Shown in pieces: positions 1 through 5,061 of a stretch of DNA of 5,061 nucleotides; within the stretch, counting starts at the first letter, position 1, and each line of letters begins with the position of its first letter. Made by a program: the position numbers and the translations under genes. The notes under the pieces are model-generated. The model was not told the origin of the DNA. It searched no databases and was given only the letters and a program-made list of their open reading frames with translations. Where the stretch lies: contig CAUCBQ010000148.1 in NCBI GenBank assembly GCA_958441075.1, positions 1 through 5,061 of the forward strand. The letters are read 5' to 3'. The DNA is from an uncultured Clostridiaceae bacterium. GTDB taxonomy: Bacteria > Bacillota > Clostridia > Lachnospirales > Lachnospiraceae.

Positions 1-1260
1 CTGAATCAGGGAGAAACCGGTGTAAAAAAAATCATTGAGCTGTCTGACGCTCAGTGTGATACAGATCTGCCTGTAACCGGCTGGGAGGAGTTCCTCTCAG
101 CCGGGGAAGGCTGGCTCCTTCCGAAAAGTGAGGATGCGGTTTATGCAGATGAGCCGTCGGATATTATTTACACATCCGGAAGTACAAAAGCGCCAAAGGG
201 AGTTGTGCTCACACACGATATGCTGATGCGCAGCGCCTATGCCAGCTGTATGAGCCGGGGCTTTGAGCTTGGACGCAGAGTATTTGTTCCCCTTCCCATG
301 TTCCATGTGTATGGCTATGTGGAGGGAATGCTGGCAGCTATTTTGGTTGGAGGGACTGTCCTTCTCAGAAAAGGTAAGTTTCAGCCGGAGCCTGTGCTTG
401 ATTTTATGGAAGAAAGCGGTGCAAATGATATTTTGAGCGTTCCGGCCCAGATGATGGCGCTGATCAACAGTCTGAAAGAGCATCCGAGAAAATTAAATGA
501 GCTTCACGCAGTATACTGTTCAGCAGCAGTATGTCCGTCCTGGGTATGGCCTGCGATCCGCAAATATCTGGGAGTTTCGGATTTGATTACCGGTTATGGT
601 ATGACAGAGGTCTGCGGGGCATCCATGCAGACTGCGCCCGACGACGGAGATGAGGTTTTGGAAACCCGTGTCGGGAGACTGCTTCCGGGAGGATGCAGCG
701 GTCTGGATGAATGGAGCGGACATCAGATTGTCTATCGTGTGGTGGATCAGAAAACGGGAGAAGATTGCGCAGCCGGCACAATTGGAGAACTCTGGTGCAG
801 GGGTCTGGTAGTAACTAAAGGTTATTTTAACCGTCCGGAGGCCAATAAGCGTGTGATGACCGGGGATGGATGGTTTAAAACAGGCGACTGCGGTTATTTT
901 GATGAAAATGGTTATCTGATTCTGGCAGGTCGTGTGGATGATATGTATAAAATAAACGGCGAAAATGTTTCTCCCAAATTTTTGGAAGATGTAATAGGAA
1001 ACTGTCCCGGAATCAGCGTTGTTTCCGTAGTAGGAATCCCTGATGAAAAGCATGGCTATGTTGGAGCTGCATTCATAGAGCTTGACGATGATACTCCGGA
1101 AAACAGAGAGTGTACAGAGGAGTACTGCAGAACCCATCTGGCCAGATATCAGGTACCTAAATATTTTATTTATATGAAAAATCAGAGCTGGCCCCGTACT
1201 TCTACGGGAAAGGTGCAGAAGTTCCGTTTAAAGGAAATGGCAGAAGCGCTGTGTCAGTGA
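1..1260 (+). CDS. AMP-forming acyl-CoA ligase (ANL superfamily), 5'-truncated by window edge
   Basis: This enzyme would activate a carboxylic acid with ATP to an acyl-adenylate and then transfer it to CoA, in the cytoplasm. The frame is open from base 1, giving 419 visible residues; family members usually have about 150 residues before the P-loop and only 56 are seen here, so roughly 100 are missing upstream. Visible motifs, in window residue numbers: P-loop YTSGSTKAPKG (57-67), YGMTE (199-203), TGD with the ribose-binding Asp (294-296), the GR hinge region (310-313), KINGENVSP (317-325), and TSTGK carrying the catalytic Lys404 near the C-terminus. The C-terminal domain is complete, which favours a CoA ligase over an isolated NRPS adenylation domain; no carrier domain follows. 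The GTG at 205 lies inside the P-loop and is not a start. The acyl-CoA dehydrogenase gene follows after 27 bases. Substrate unknown; a medium-chain, aryl or hydroxy acid is possible. Confidence 0.93.
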   Translation: MNQGETGVKKIIELSDAQCDTDLPVTGWEEFLSAGEGWLLPKSEDAVYADEPSDIIYTSGSTKAPKGVVLTHDMLMRSAYASCMSRGFELGRRVFVPLPMFHVYGYVEGMLAAILVGGTVLLRKGKFQPEPVLDFMEESGANDILSVPAQMMALINSLKEHPRKLNELHAVYCSAAVCPSWVWPAIRKYLGVSDLITGYGMTEVCGASMQTAPDDGDEVLETRVGRLLPGGCSGLDEWSGHQIVYRVVDQKTGEDCAAGTIGELWCRGLVVTKGYFNRPEANKRVMTGDGWFKTGDCGYFDENGYLILAGRVDDMYKINGENVSPKFLEDVIGNCPGISVVSVVGIPDEKHGYVGAAFIELDDDTPENRECTEEYCRTHLARYQVPKYFIYMKNQSWPRTSTGKVQKFRLKEMAEALCQ

Positions 1261-1274
1261 CAGATATAAAAATC

Positions 1275-1280
1275 AGGAGG
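1275..1280 (+). promoter_or_regulatory. Ribosome binding site of the acyl-CoA dehydrogenase gene
   Basis: A perfect AGGAGG lies 7 bases before the ATG at 1288. It fixes this start and implies efficient translation. The 27-base gap after the ligase stop has no room for an independent promoter. Confidence 0.85.
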
Positions 1281-1287
1281 TATTTTT

Positions 1288-2439
1288 ATGAACAAGTATA
1301 ATTTAACAGAAGATCAGCTGAGTATTCAGGAGATGGCAAAAAAGTTTGCAGATGAAGTTGTAGCCGAAACTGTAACGGATCTGGACCGCAGACATGCATT
1401 TCCGGAAGAAGAAGTAAGACAGTGTGCAGAAATGGGATTTTTAGGAGTATGTGTTCCTGAACAGTACGGCGGCGCCGGAATGGACCATTTAAGCGATATT
1501 CTGGTTATGGAGCAGCTGGCACGCCATTCATCTTCCCTGGCTTCTATTATTGACGCCCATGCATCTTTAGGAAGCACACCTCTTTTACTGGCAGGAACAG
1601 AAGAACAGAAACAGAAATTCCTTGTTCCCGCAGCTCAGGGTGAAGGCTTATGTGCATTTGCACTGACAGAGCCTCAGTCCGGTTCCGATGCAGGCCAGAT
1701 CCGTACCAGAGCAGAGCTGGATGGCGACGAGTGGGTAATCAATGGTACCAAGGCATTTATTACGAACAGTACATATGCATCTACATTTCTGGTAGCAGCA
1801 AAGACTGATTTAGAGGCAAAGGGAAGCCGCGGCATTTCTATTTTCATCGTTCCGGCAGGCACTCCAGGTCTGGAGGTTGGAAAGCCAGAGGAAAAAATGA
1901 GCAACAGAAGTTCCTACTCCTGTCCTCTTACATTTACAGATGTACGTATTCCAAAGGATAACCTGCTTGGTGAATTAAACAGAGGATTCCCGCTGTTTAT
2001 GAAATGTGTAGATGAGGGCCGTATTGCAATTTCAGCAGTAGCAGTGGGTATGGCACAGGGCGTTTTAGAGCGTGCAGCAAAGTATTCCAAGGAAAGAGTA
2101 ACCTTTGGAAAGCCAATCTGCGAGAATCAGGCAATTGCATTTAAGCTGGCAGAGATGGCAACAGAAATTGAAGTTGCCCGTGCAATGCTCTACAGCACAG
2201 CACGTATGTGCGATAATGGAGTTCCATTCAGCAAGGAAGCAACCATGCTTAAAATGTTCAGTTCTGAGATGTGTGTTCGCGTATGTGATAAGGGCCTGCA
2301 GATCATGGGTGGATATGGTCTTTGTGATGACTATCAGGTGGAGCGTATGTACCGTGATGCCAAGCTTCTTACAATCGGAGAGGGTACTTCTGAAATCTGC
2401 CGCATGGTAGTAGGAAGACATGTACTGAAGGAGTATTAA
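1288..2439 (+). CDS. Acyl-CoA dehydrogenase, short-chain/butyryl-CoA type (possible enoyl-CoA reductase)
   Basis: This FAD flavoprotein interconverts acyl-CoA and trans-2-enoyl-CoA, exchanging electrons with Etf. Its 383 residues are the usual full length (about 380). The acyl-CoA/FAD segment ALTEPQSGSD is at 125-134, the middle beta domain follows, and the C-terminal helical domain has RVTFGKPICENQAIAFKLAEM at about 270-290. The second family signature, from QIMGGYG, spans 338-357. The likely catalytic base is Glu365 in IGEGTSEI, the SCAD/MCAD/Bcd position; the residue before Arg245 is Gly, so the alternative base position of isovaleryl-CoA and long-chain enzymes is not used. Most relatives have Tyr before that Glu (YEGT); this one has Gly. 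Its place between a ligase and a MaoC hydratase, followed by etfBA, suggests a dedicated substrate and electron partner. It may act as a reductase, as Bcd and CarC do. Exact substrate unknown; the family call is firm. Confidence 0.96.
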   Translation: MNKYNLTEDQLSIQEMAKKFADEVVAETVTDLDRRHAFPEEEVRQCAEMGFLGVCVPEQYGGAGMDHLSDILVMEQLARHSSSLASIIDAHASLGSTPLLLAGTEEQKQKFLVPAAQGEGLCAFALTEPQSGSDAGQIRTRAELDGDEWVINGTKAFITNSTYASTFLVAAKTDLEAKGSRGISIFIVPAGTPGLEVGKPEEKMSNRSSYSCPLTFTDVRIPKDNLLGELNRGFPLFMKCVDEGRIAISAVAVGMAQGVLERAAKYSKERVTFGKPICENQAIAFKLAEMATEIEVARAMLYSTARMCDNGVPFSKEATMLKMFSSEMCVRVCDKGLQIMGGYGLCDDYQVERMYRDAKLLTIGEGTSEICRMVVGRHVLKEY

Positions 2440-2459
2440 TTCACTTATTTGAATAAAGA

Positions 2460-2465
2460 AGGGAG
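2460..2465 (+). promoter_or_regulatory. Ribosome binding site that decides the MaoC start
   Basis: AGGGAG ends 8 bases before the ATG at 2474, a normal spacing. The in-frame GTG at 2468 is only 2 bases from the same site, too close, so the ATG at 2474 is chosen. Confidence 0.7.
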
Positions 2466-2473
2466 CTGTGACT

Positions 2474-2941
2474 ATGAGACGTTCATTTTTATATCTTAGC
2501 GAATTTAATGTAGGAGATAAATTTACTACCCTTTCCCGTACGGTAACAGAGACAGATGTTGTTCTGTTTGCAGGTATTACAGGTGATAATAATCCAATTC
2601 ATACGGATAAAACTTATGCTGAAAGCCTTCCTTTTAAAAGCAGAATTGCCCATGGACTTTTGGGTGCAGGCATTGCAACAGGACTCTGGGGACGTATGGG
2701 TCTGGTAGATGGCTCTGCGATTGCAGCTTTAAGTACAGAATGGAAGTTTGTAGGAGCAATTAAGATTGGAGATACCATTCACTGTGAGGTTGAGGTTCTT
2801 GAGGCAAAACGCTCCAAGTCAAAACCTGACAGAGGTATTTTAAACATCCAGTATACGATTTTAAATCAGGACAATGTTGTATGCCAGGTAGGAAGCATGG
2901 CGACCATGCTGTACTGGGAAGCGCCTGAAGGCGAGGAATAA
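2474..2941 (+). CDS. MaoC-like (R)-specific enoyl-CoA hydratase, single hot-dog domain
   Basis: The predicted role is reversible hydration of trans-2-enoyl-CoA to (R)-3-hydroxyacyl-CoA. The protein is 155 residues, a typical single-domain MaoC/PhaJ length. After the opening FNVGDKFTTLSRTVTETD (11-28), the hydratase motif reads FAGITGDNNPIHTD (32-45); Asp38 and His43 match the catalytic Asp/His pair of PhaJ-type hydratases. RIAHGLL and the following helix continue the family pattern. No signal peptide or second domain is visible. It sits 34 bases after the dehydrogenase stop and precedes etfBA, so it probably acts on the substrate or product of that dehydrogenase. Standard butyrate operons use a crotonase (Crt, S-specific) here, so the stereochemistry should differ. 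Some MaoC-like proteins act on other thioesters or have unknown roles; the fold is sure, the substrate is not. Confidence 0.9.
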   Translation: MRRSFLYLSEFNVGDKFTTLSRTVTETDVVLFAGITGDNNPIHTDKTYAESLPFKSRIAHGLLGAGIATGLWGRMGLVDGSAIAALSTEWKFVGAIKIGDTIHCEVEVLEAKRSKSKPDRGILNIQYTILNQDNVVCQVGSMATMLYWEAPEGEE

Positions 2942-2955
2942 GAAACAGAAGATAC

Positions 2956-2976
2956 AGGGCCCTTAAACAGGGCCCT
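2956..2976 (+). promoter_or_regulatory. Perfect GC-rich intercistronic hairpin between maoC-like gene and etfB
   Basis: Two identical copies of the self-complementary octamer AGGGCCCT (2956-2963 and 2969-2976) are separated by the 5-base spacer TAAAC, so the RNA can form a perfect 8-bp stem with a 5-base loop. No T-run follows (next bases ATCCTTAGAAAA), so it is not a normal intrinsic terminator. It starts 14 bases after the hydratase stop. Likely roles are mRNA processing or 3' stabilisation that sets different levels for the upstream and downstream cistrons. The structure is seen directly; the role is inferred. Confidence 0.7.
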
Positions 2977-2989
2977 ATCCTTAGAAAAT

Positions 2990-2993
2990 GAGG
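2990..2993 (+). promoter_or_regulatory. Ribosome binding site of etfB
   Basis: GAGG lies 8 bases before the ATG at 3002. The in-frame GTG at 2993 overlaps this site and cannot be the start. This is the weakest ribosome binding site in the operon, and it can pair with CCTTA at 2979-2983 in a small 5-bp hairpin with one G-U pair and a GAAAA loop. Confidence 0.6.
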
Positions 2994-3001
2994 TGTGTTC
3001 C

Positions 3002-3802
3002 ATGAATATATTAGTTTGTATTAAACAGGTACCAGATACTACGGAAATTAAAATTGATCCGGTTACAAATACTCTGATCCGTGCAGGAGTTCCAAGTATT
3101 GTAAATCCATTTGATGCGTATGCCCTTGAGATTGCAGCACGCATTAAGGATAAGAATCCGGGAACAAAAATCACAGTTATAACTATGGGTCCGCCACAGG
3201 CTACAGCAGCATTAAAGGAATGTCTGGCAGTAGGCGGCGATCGGGCATATCTGGTCAGCGACCGTGCATTCGGCGGAGCAGATACGCTGGCAACCAGCTA
3301 TACATTAAAGAATGCAATTGACAAGATCGAATCCCTGGACGGAAAATTTGATATTATTTTCTGCGGAAAACAGGCGATCGACGGAGACACAGCTCAGGTT
3401 GGCCCTGAAATTGCAGAGCATATGGATTATCCTCAGGTTACTTATGCTGTGGAAGCCTCTGTTGAGAATGACGAGGTTCTTGTAAAGCGTGAGACCGGTG
3501 AGGGATATGAGGTTCTGGCAGCAAAAATGCCGTGTGTTGTTACTGTAACAAAACCAAACTTTAATCCGCGTTTCCCATCCATTAAATCAAAACTGGCTGC
3601 CAATAAGGCGGTTATTACAACTTTGACTGTAAATGACATTGATGTAGATGCTGCAAAAATCGGACTGAAGGGTTCTCCTACAAAGGTAAAGAAGAGCTTT
3701 ACGCCTCCTCAGAAGCAGGGCGGCGTTGTCATCGCAGAGGCTACCGGCGAAGAATCAGCAGGAAAGCTGTTTGAAGCCCTTAGCAGCGCCAATGTTTTAT
3801 AA
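3002..3802 (+). CDS. etfB: Electron transfer flavoprotein subunit beta
   Basis: This is the small subunit of the cytoplasmic Etf heterodimer, which passes electrons to or from the acyl-CoA dehydrogenase. It has 266 residues, the usual EtfB length. It opens MNILVCIKQVPDTTEIKIDP, followed by ITMGPP (60-65), SDRAFGGADTLATS (86-99), CGKQAIDGDTAQVGPE (121-136) and the EtfB signature region VKRETGEGYEVLAAKMPCVV (161-180). The IDGDTAQVGPE loop and SDRAFGGADT segment closely resemble, as I recall them, the Acidaminococcus and clostridial EtfB proteins that bind FAD instead of AMP and bifurcate electrons from NADH to ferredoxin and crotonyl-CoA. Bifurcation here is an inference from that resemblance. 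The start is ATG 3002, chosen over GTG 2993, which overlaps the ribosome binding site. The gap to etfA is 14 bases and the stop codon lies within the etfA ribosome binding site. Confidence 0.97.
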   Translation: MNILVCIKQVPDTTEIKIDPVTNTLIRAGVPSIVNPFDAYALEIAARIKDKNPGTKITVITMGPPQATAALKECLAVGGDRAYLVSDRAFGGADTLATSYTLKNAIDKIESLDGKFDIIFCGKQAIDGDTAQVGPEIAEHMDYPQVTYAVEASVENDEVLVKRETGEGYEVLAAKMPCVVTVTKPNFNPRFPSIKSKLAANKAVITTLTVNDIDVDAAKIGLKGSPTKVKKSFTPPQKQGGVVIAEATGEESAGKLFEALSSANVL

Positions 3803-3807
3803 GGAGG
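3800..3807 (+). promoter_or_regulatory. Ribosome binding site of etfA overlapping the etfB stop codon
   Basis: TAAGGAGG contains the etfB stop TAA (3800-3802) and a full match to the 16S rRNA 3' end, 9 bases before the ATG at 3817. A ribosome terminating on etfB covers this site, which favours translational coupling and equal production of the two subunits. Confidence 0.85.
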
Positions 3808-3816
3808 AGAAAGTAA

Positions 3817-4824
3817 ATGGAGGCTTTAACCAAGGATTTATGGGTATTTATAGAAACAGATGAGGAAGGAAAGGCCAGAAATGTAGGTCTGGAGCTTCTT
3901 AACCCGGGACGCCGTCTGGCAGATGCCCAGGGAGGAAAGCTGGTAGCAGTTGTAGTTGGCTACAATGTGGACGCAGCTGTGAAAGAGGCTGCGGCTTACG
4001 GTGCCGATCAGGTAATCGTGGTAGAAGGAGAAGAGTATAAGCACTATACTACGGATGCATATGTAGATGCAATGTATGCACTGGTAGAAAAGTATGGTCC
4101 TACCACTATGATGATTGGTGCTACAAATGAAGGCCGTGATATGGGACCAAGACTGTCATGCCGTTTGAAAACAGGTCTTACAGCAGACTGTACATCCGTT
4201 GATTACGATGAGGAAACAGGAAATATTGCATGGACCCGTCCTACCTTCGGCGGAAATCTTCTGGCAACCATTATGTGTCCGGAGCATCGTCCTCAGCTCG
4301 GTACCGTTCGTCCGGGTGTATTCAAGAAGAGCGAGCGCAATGAGGAAAATGCGCCTGAAATTATCAGGGAAGATATTCATGTAACTGCAGAGAGAATCCG
4401 TACCCGTCTGGTAGAGGTTCTTAAGGATATGGATGCAGGAAGCGTAAATCTGGAGAGCGCTGAAATAATCGTAGCCGGCGGCCGCGGAGTAGGCGGTCCG
4501 GAAGGCTTTGAGCCATTAAAGGAACTGGCAGACCTGCTTGGCGGCGTGGTAGGCGCTTCCCGTGCGGCAGTAGATTCTGACTGGATTGGTCATGTACATC
4601 AGGTAGGACAGACTGGAAAGACCGTTGGGCCGAAGCTTTATATTGCCTGCGGTATTTCCGGAGCAATTCAGCACACAGCCGGAATGAGCGGTTCTGATGT
4701 GATTGTTGCAATCAATAAGGACGCAGACGCGCCGATTTTCCGTATTGCAGATTACGGCGTAGTGGGTGATTTGAAAATTGTCATCCCGGCGCTGATCAGG
4801 GAGATTAAAAACAGCAGAAAATAA
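3817..4824 (+). CDS. etfA: Electron transfer flavoprotein subunit alpha
   Basis: This is the large Etf subunit, which holds the FAD that exchanges electrons with the dehydrogenase. It has 335 residues, a normal length. The N-terminal nucleotide-binding-like domain covers about 1-195 (DLWVFIETDEEGKARNVGLE near the start, IGATNEGRDMGPRLS at 100-114). The C-terminal FAD domain has VAGGRGVGGPEGF (219-231), GASRAAVDSDWI (246-257) and HQVGQTGKTVGP (261-272). The EtfA signature from LYIACGISG through IQH to VAIN spans 274-300. No cysteine-rich ferredoxin-like domain precedes the Etf core, unlike the EtfA homologue CarE of Acetobacterium woodii and some other clostridial EtfA. It is the last gene of the operon; a terminator begins 40 bases after its stop. 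With EtfB it is the predicted partner of the dehydrogenase at 1288-2439. Confidence 0.97.
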   Translation: MEALTKDLWVFIETDEEGKARNVGLELLNPGRRLADAQGGKLVAVVVGYNVDAAVKEAAAYGADQVIVVEGEEYKHYTTDAYVDAMYALVEKYGPTTMMIGATNEGRDMGPRLSCRLKTGLTADCTSVDYDEETGNIAWTRPTFGGNLLATIMCPEHRPQLGTVRPGVFKKSERNEENAPEIIREDIHVTAERIRTRLVEVLKDMDAGSVNLESAEIIVAGGRGVGGPEGFEPLKELADLLGGVVGASRAAVDSDWIGHVHQVGQTGKTVGPKLYIACGISGAIQHTAGMSGSDVIVAINKDADAPIFRIADYGVVGDLKIVIPALIREIKNSRK

Positions 4825-4863
4825 TGTATGGATTGGCTTTTGCCATAGGAGTACATAAAAGTG

Positions 4864-4916
4864 AAAATGCCTTCATATCCGAGAAGCAGGAGTCAGTCGG
4901 ATTTGAAGGCATTTTT
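4864..4916 (+). terminator. Intrinsic terminator ending the ligase-to-etfA operon
   Basis: AAAATGCCTTCA (4864-4875) pairs with TGAAGGCATTTT (4904-4915) over 12 bp. After one T-T mismatch (4876/4903), ATCCGA (4877-4882) pairs with TCGGAT (4897-4902) over 6 bp, leaving a 14-base loop. The stem runs into the T-run at 4912-4916. The A-run on the left arm gives only four T's on the other strand, so it may terminate weakly in reverse. The rest of the 109-base gap (4825-4933) shows no other clear element. Confidence 0.9.
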
Positions 4917-4922
4917 CTGAAT

Positions 4923-4927
4923 GGAGG
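4923..4927 (+). promoter_or_regulatory. Ribosome binding site of the gene starting at 4934
   Basis: GGAGG lies 6 bases before the ATG at 4934. The site begins only 6 bases after the terminator T-run, so the promoter for this gene would have to overlap or precede the hairpin unless it depends on read-through. Confidence 0.65.
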
Positions 4928-4933
4928 CAGAGA

Positions 4934-5061
4934 ATGGCCAGGATACAGAATATAAAGGGAAAAACAGGATGTCTTTTTCTAAGAGGAAACAGCCTGCCCT
5001 TTTACAGTATAGCAGAAAACCAGTGGATTCTTATGGACAGCGGAGCTGCTTTTGACAGAAA
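4934..5061 (+). CDS. Start of a probable MBL-fold metallo-hydrolase, 3'-truncated by window edge
   Basis: An open frame of 42 complete codons runs off the window end, beginning MARIQNIKGKTGCLFLRGNS. The pattern of a Gly-Asn turn (GNSLPFYSIAEN, 18-29) followed by a hydrophobic strand ending in Asp-Ser-Gly (WILMDSGAAFD, 31-41) resembles the N-terminal strands of metallo-beta-lactamase-fold proteins, which usually read GNT(Y/N)...ILIDTG. The metal-binding HxHxDH motif would lie beyond the window, so the family call is provisional. A GGAGG site 6 bases upstream supports the start. A terminator separates it from etfA, so it is probably not part of the acyl-CoA operon. An overlapping frame from ATG 4921 ends at 5056 and lacks a comparable pattern. 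Confidence 0.5.
   Translation, partial: MARIQNIKGKTGCLFLRGNSLPFYSIAENQWILMDSGAAFDR

Noticed and set aside
520..1137. 205-codon open frame on the - strand across the ligase gene
   Set aside because: It is fully antisense to a gene with clear conserved motifs, and its translation shows no recognisable domain; an antisense shadow.
205..1260. GTG at 205 as the start of the ligase
   Set aside because: It falls inside the P-loop motif, the frame is open back to base 1 with family-like sequence, and no ribosome binding site precedes it.
2065..2421. Open frames on both strands within the dehydrogenase gene (- strand 2065-2421, + strand 2105-2410)
   Set aside because: Both lie in other frames of the conserved dehydrogenase C-terminal domain, have no ribosome binding site that I can see, and resemble no family I recognise.
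2444..2456. AT-rich inverted repeat TTATT/AATAA between the dehydrogenase and MaoC genes
   Set aside because: It has at most 4-5 A-T pairs with a very short loop; too weak to claim as a structure.
2468..2473. GTG at 2468 as the MaoC start
   Set aside because: Only 2 bases separate it from the AGGGAG site; the ATG at 2474 has normal 8-base spacing.
2956..2980. Hairpin at 2956-2976 as an intrinsic terminator of the operon
   Set aside because: No T-run follows on either strand, and etfBA downstream lacks a visible promoter of its own.
2993..3001. GTG at 2993 as the etfB start
   Set aside because: It overlaps the ribosome binding site, and the conserved EtfB N-terminus MNILVCIKQVPD begins at ATG 3002.
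4833..4868. Possible promoter upstream of 4934 (TTGGCT at 4833 or TTGCCA at 4840)
   Set aside because: The bases 17 positions downstream do not give a convincing TATAAT-like box, so I do not call it.
4921..5056. Short open frame from ATG 4921
   Set aside because: It has no suitable ribosome binding site upstream, ends at a TGA, and its translation is lysine/arginine/glutamine-rich without a recognisable pattern, while the overlapping frame from 4934 has a good site and an MBL-like pattern.

Overview
The window looks like chromosomal DNA from an anaerobic, low-to-moderate GC Firmicute, most likely a gut-type Clostridia of the Lachnospiraceae kind. This rests on strong AGGAGG-type ribosome binding sites, the codon style, and Etf subunits that resemble those of butyrate- and glutamate-fermenting anaerobes. 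The assignment is by pattern recognition; no database search was possible.

Layout, all on the + strand: (1) 1-1260, the C-terminal 419 residues of an AMP-forming acyl-CoA ligase whose start lies upstream of the window; (2) 1288-2439, an acyl-CoA dehydrogenase of the short-chain/butyryl-CoA type; (3) 2474-2941, a single-domain MaoC-like (R)-specific enoyl-CoA hydratase; (4) a 60-base gap holding a perfect GC-rich hairpin; (5) 3002-3802, etfB; (6) 3817-4824, etfA; (7) 4864-4916, a strong intrinsic terminator; (8) 4934-5061, the first 42 codons of a separate gene, probably an MBL-fold hydrolase. Gaps between genes 1 to 6 are 27, 34, 60 and 14 bases and none shows a convincing promoter or terminator, so they read as one operon that ends at the terminator.

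The genes fit together as a CoA-thioester module. The ligase would activate a carboxylic acid, the MaoC protein would interconvert an (R)-3-hydroxyacyl-CoA and a trans-2-enoyl-CoA, and the dehydrogenase with EtfAB would interconvert the 2-enoyl-CoA and the saturated acyl-CoA. No thiolase, 3-hydroxyacyl-CoA dehydrogenase or crotonase is visible, so this is neither the standard butyrate operon nor a full beta-oxidation set. The layout is reminiscent of the caffeate-reduction operon of Acetobacterium woodii (ligase, dehydrogenase, EtfB, EtfA), with a hydratase added. The inference I favour is a reductive route in which an exogenous 3-hydroxy or 2-enoic acid serves as electron acceptor, perhaps with flavin-based electron bifurcation. 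The substrate and the direction cannot be read from the sequence.
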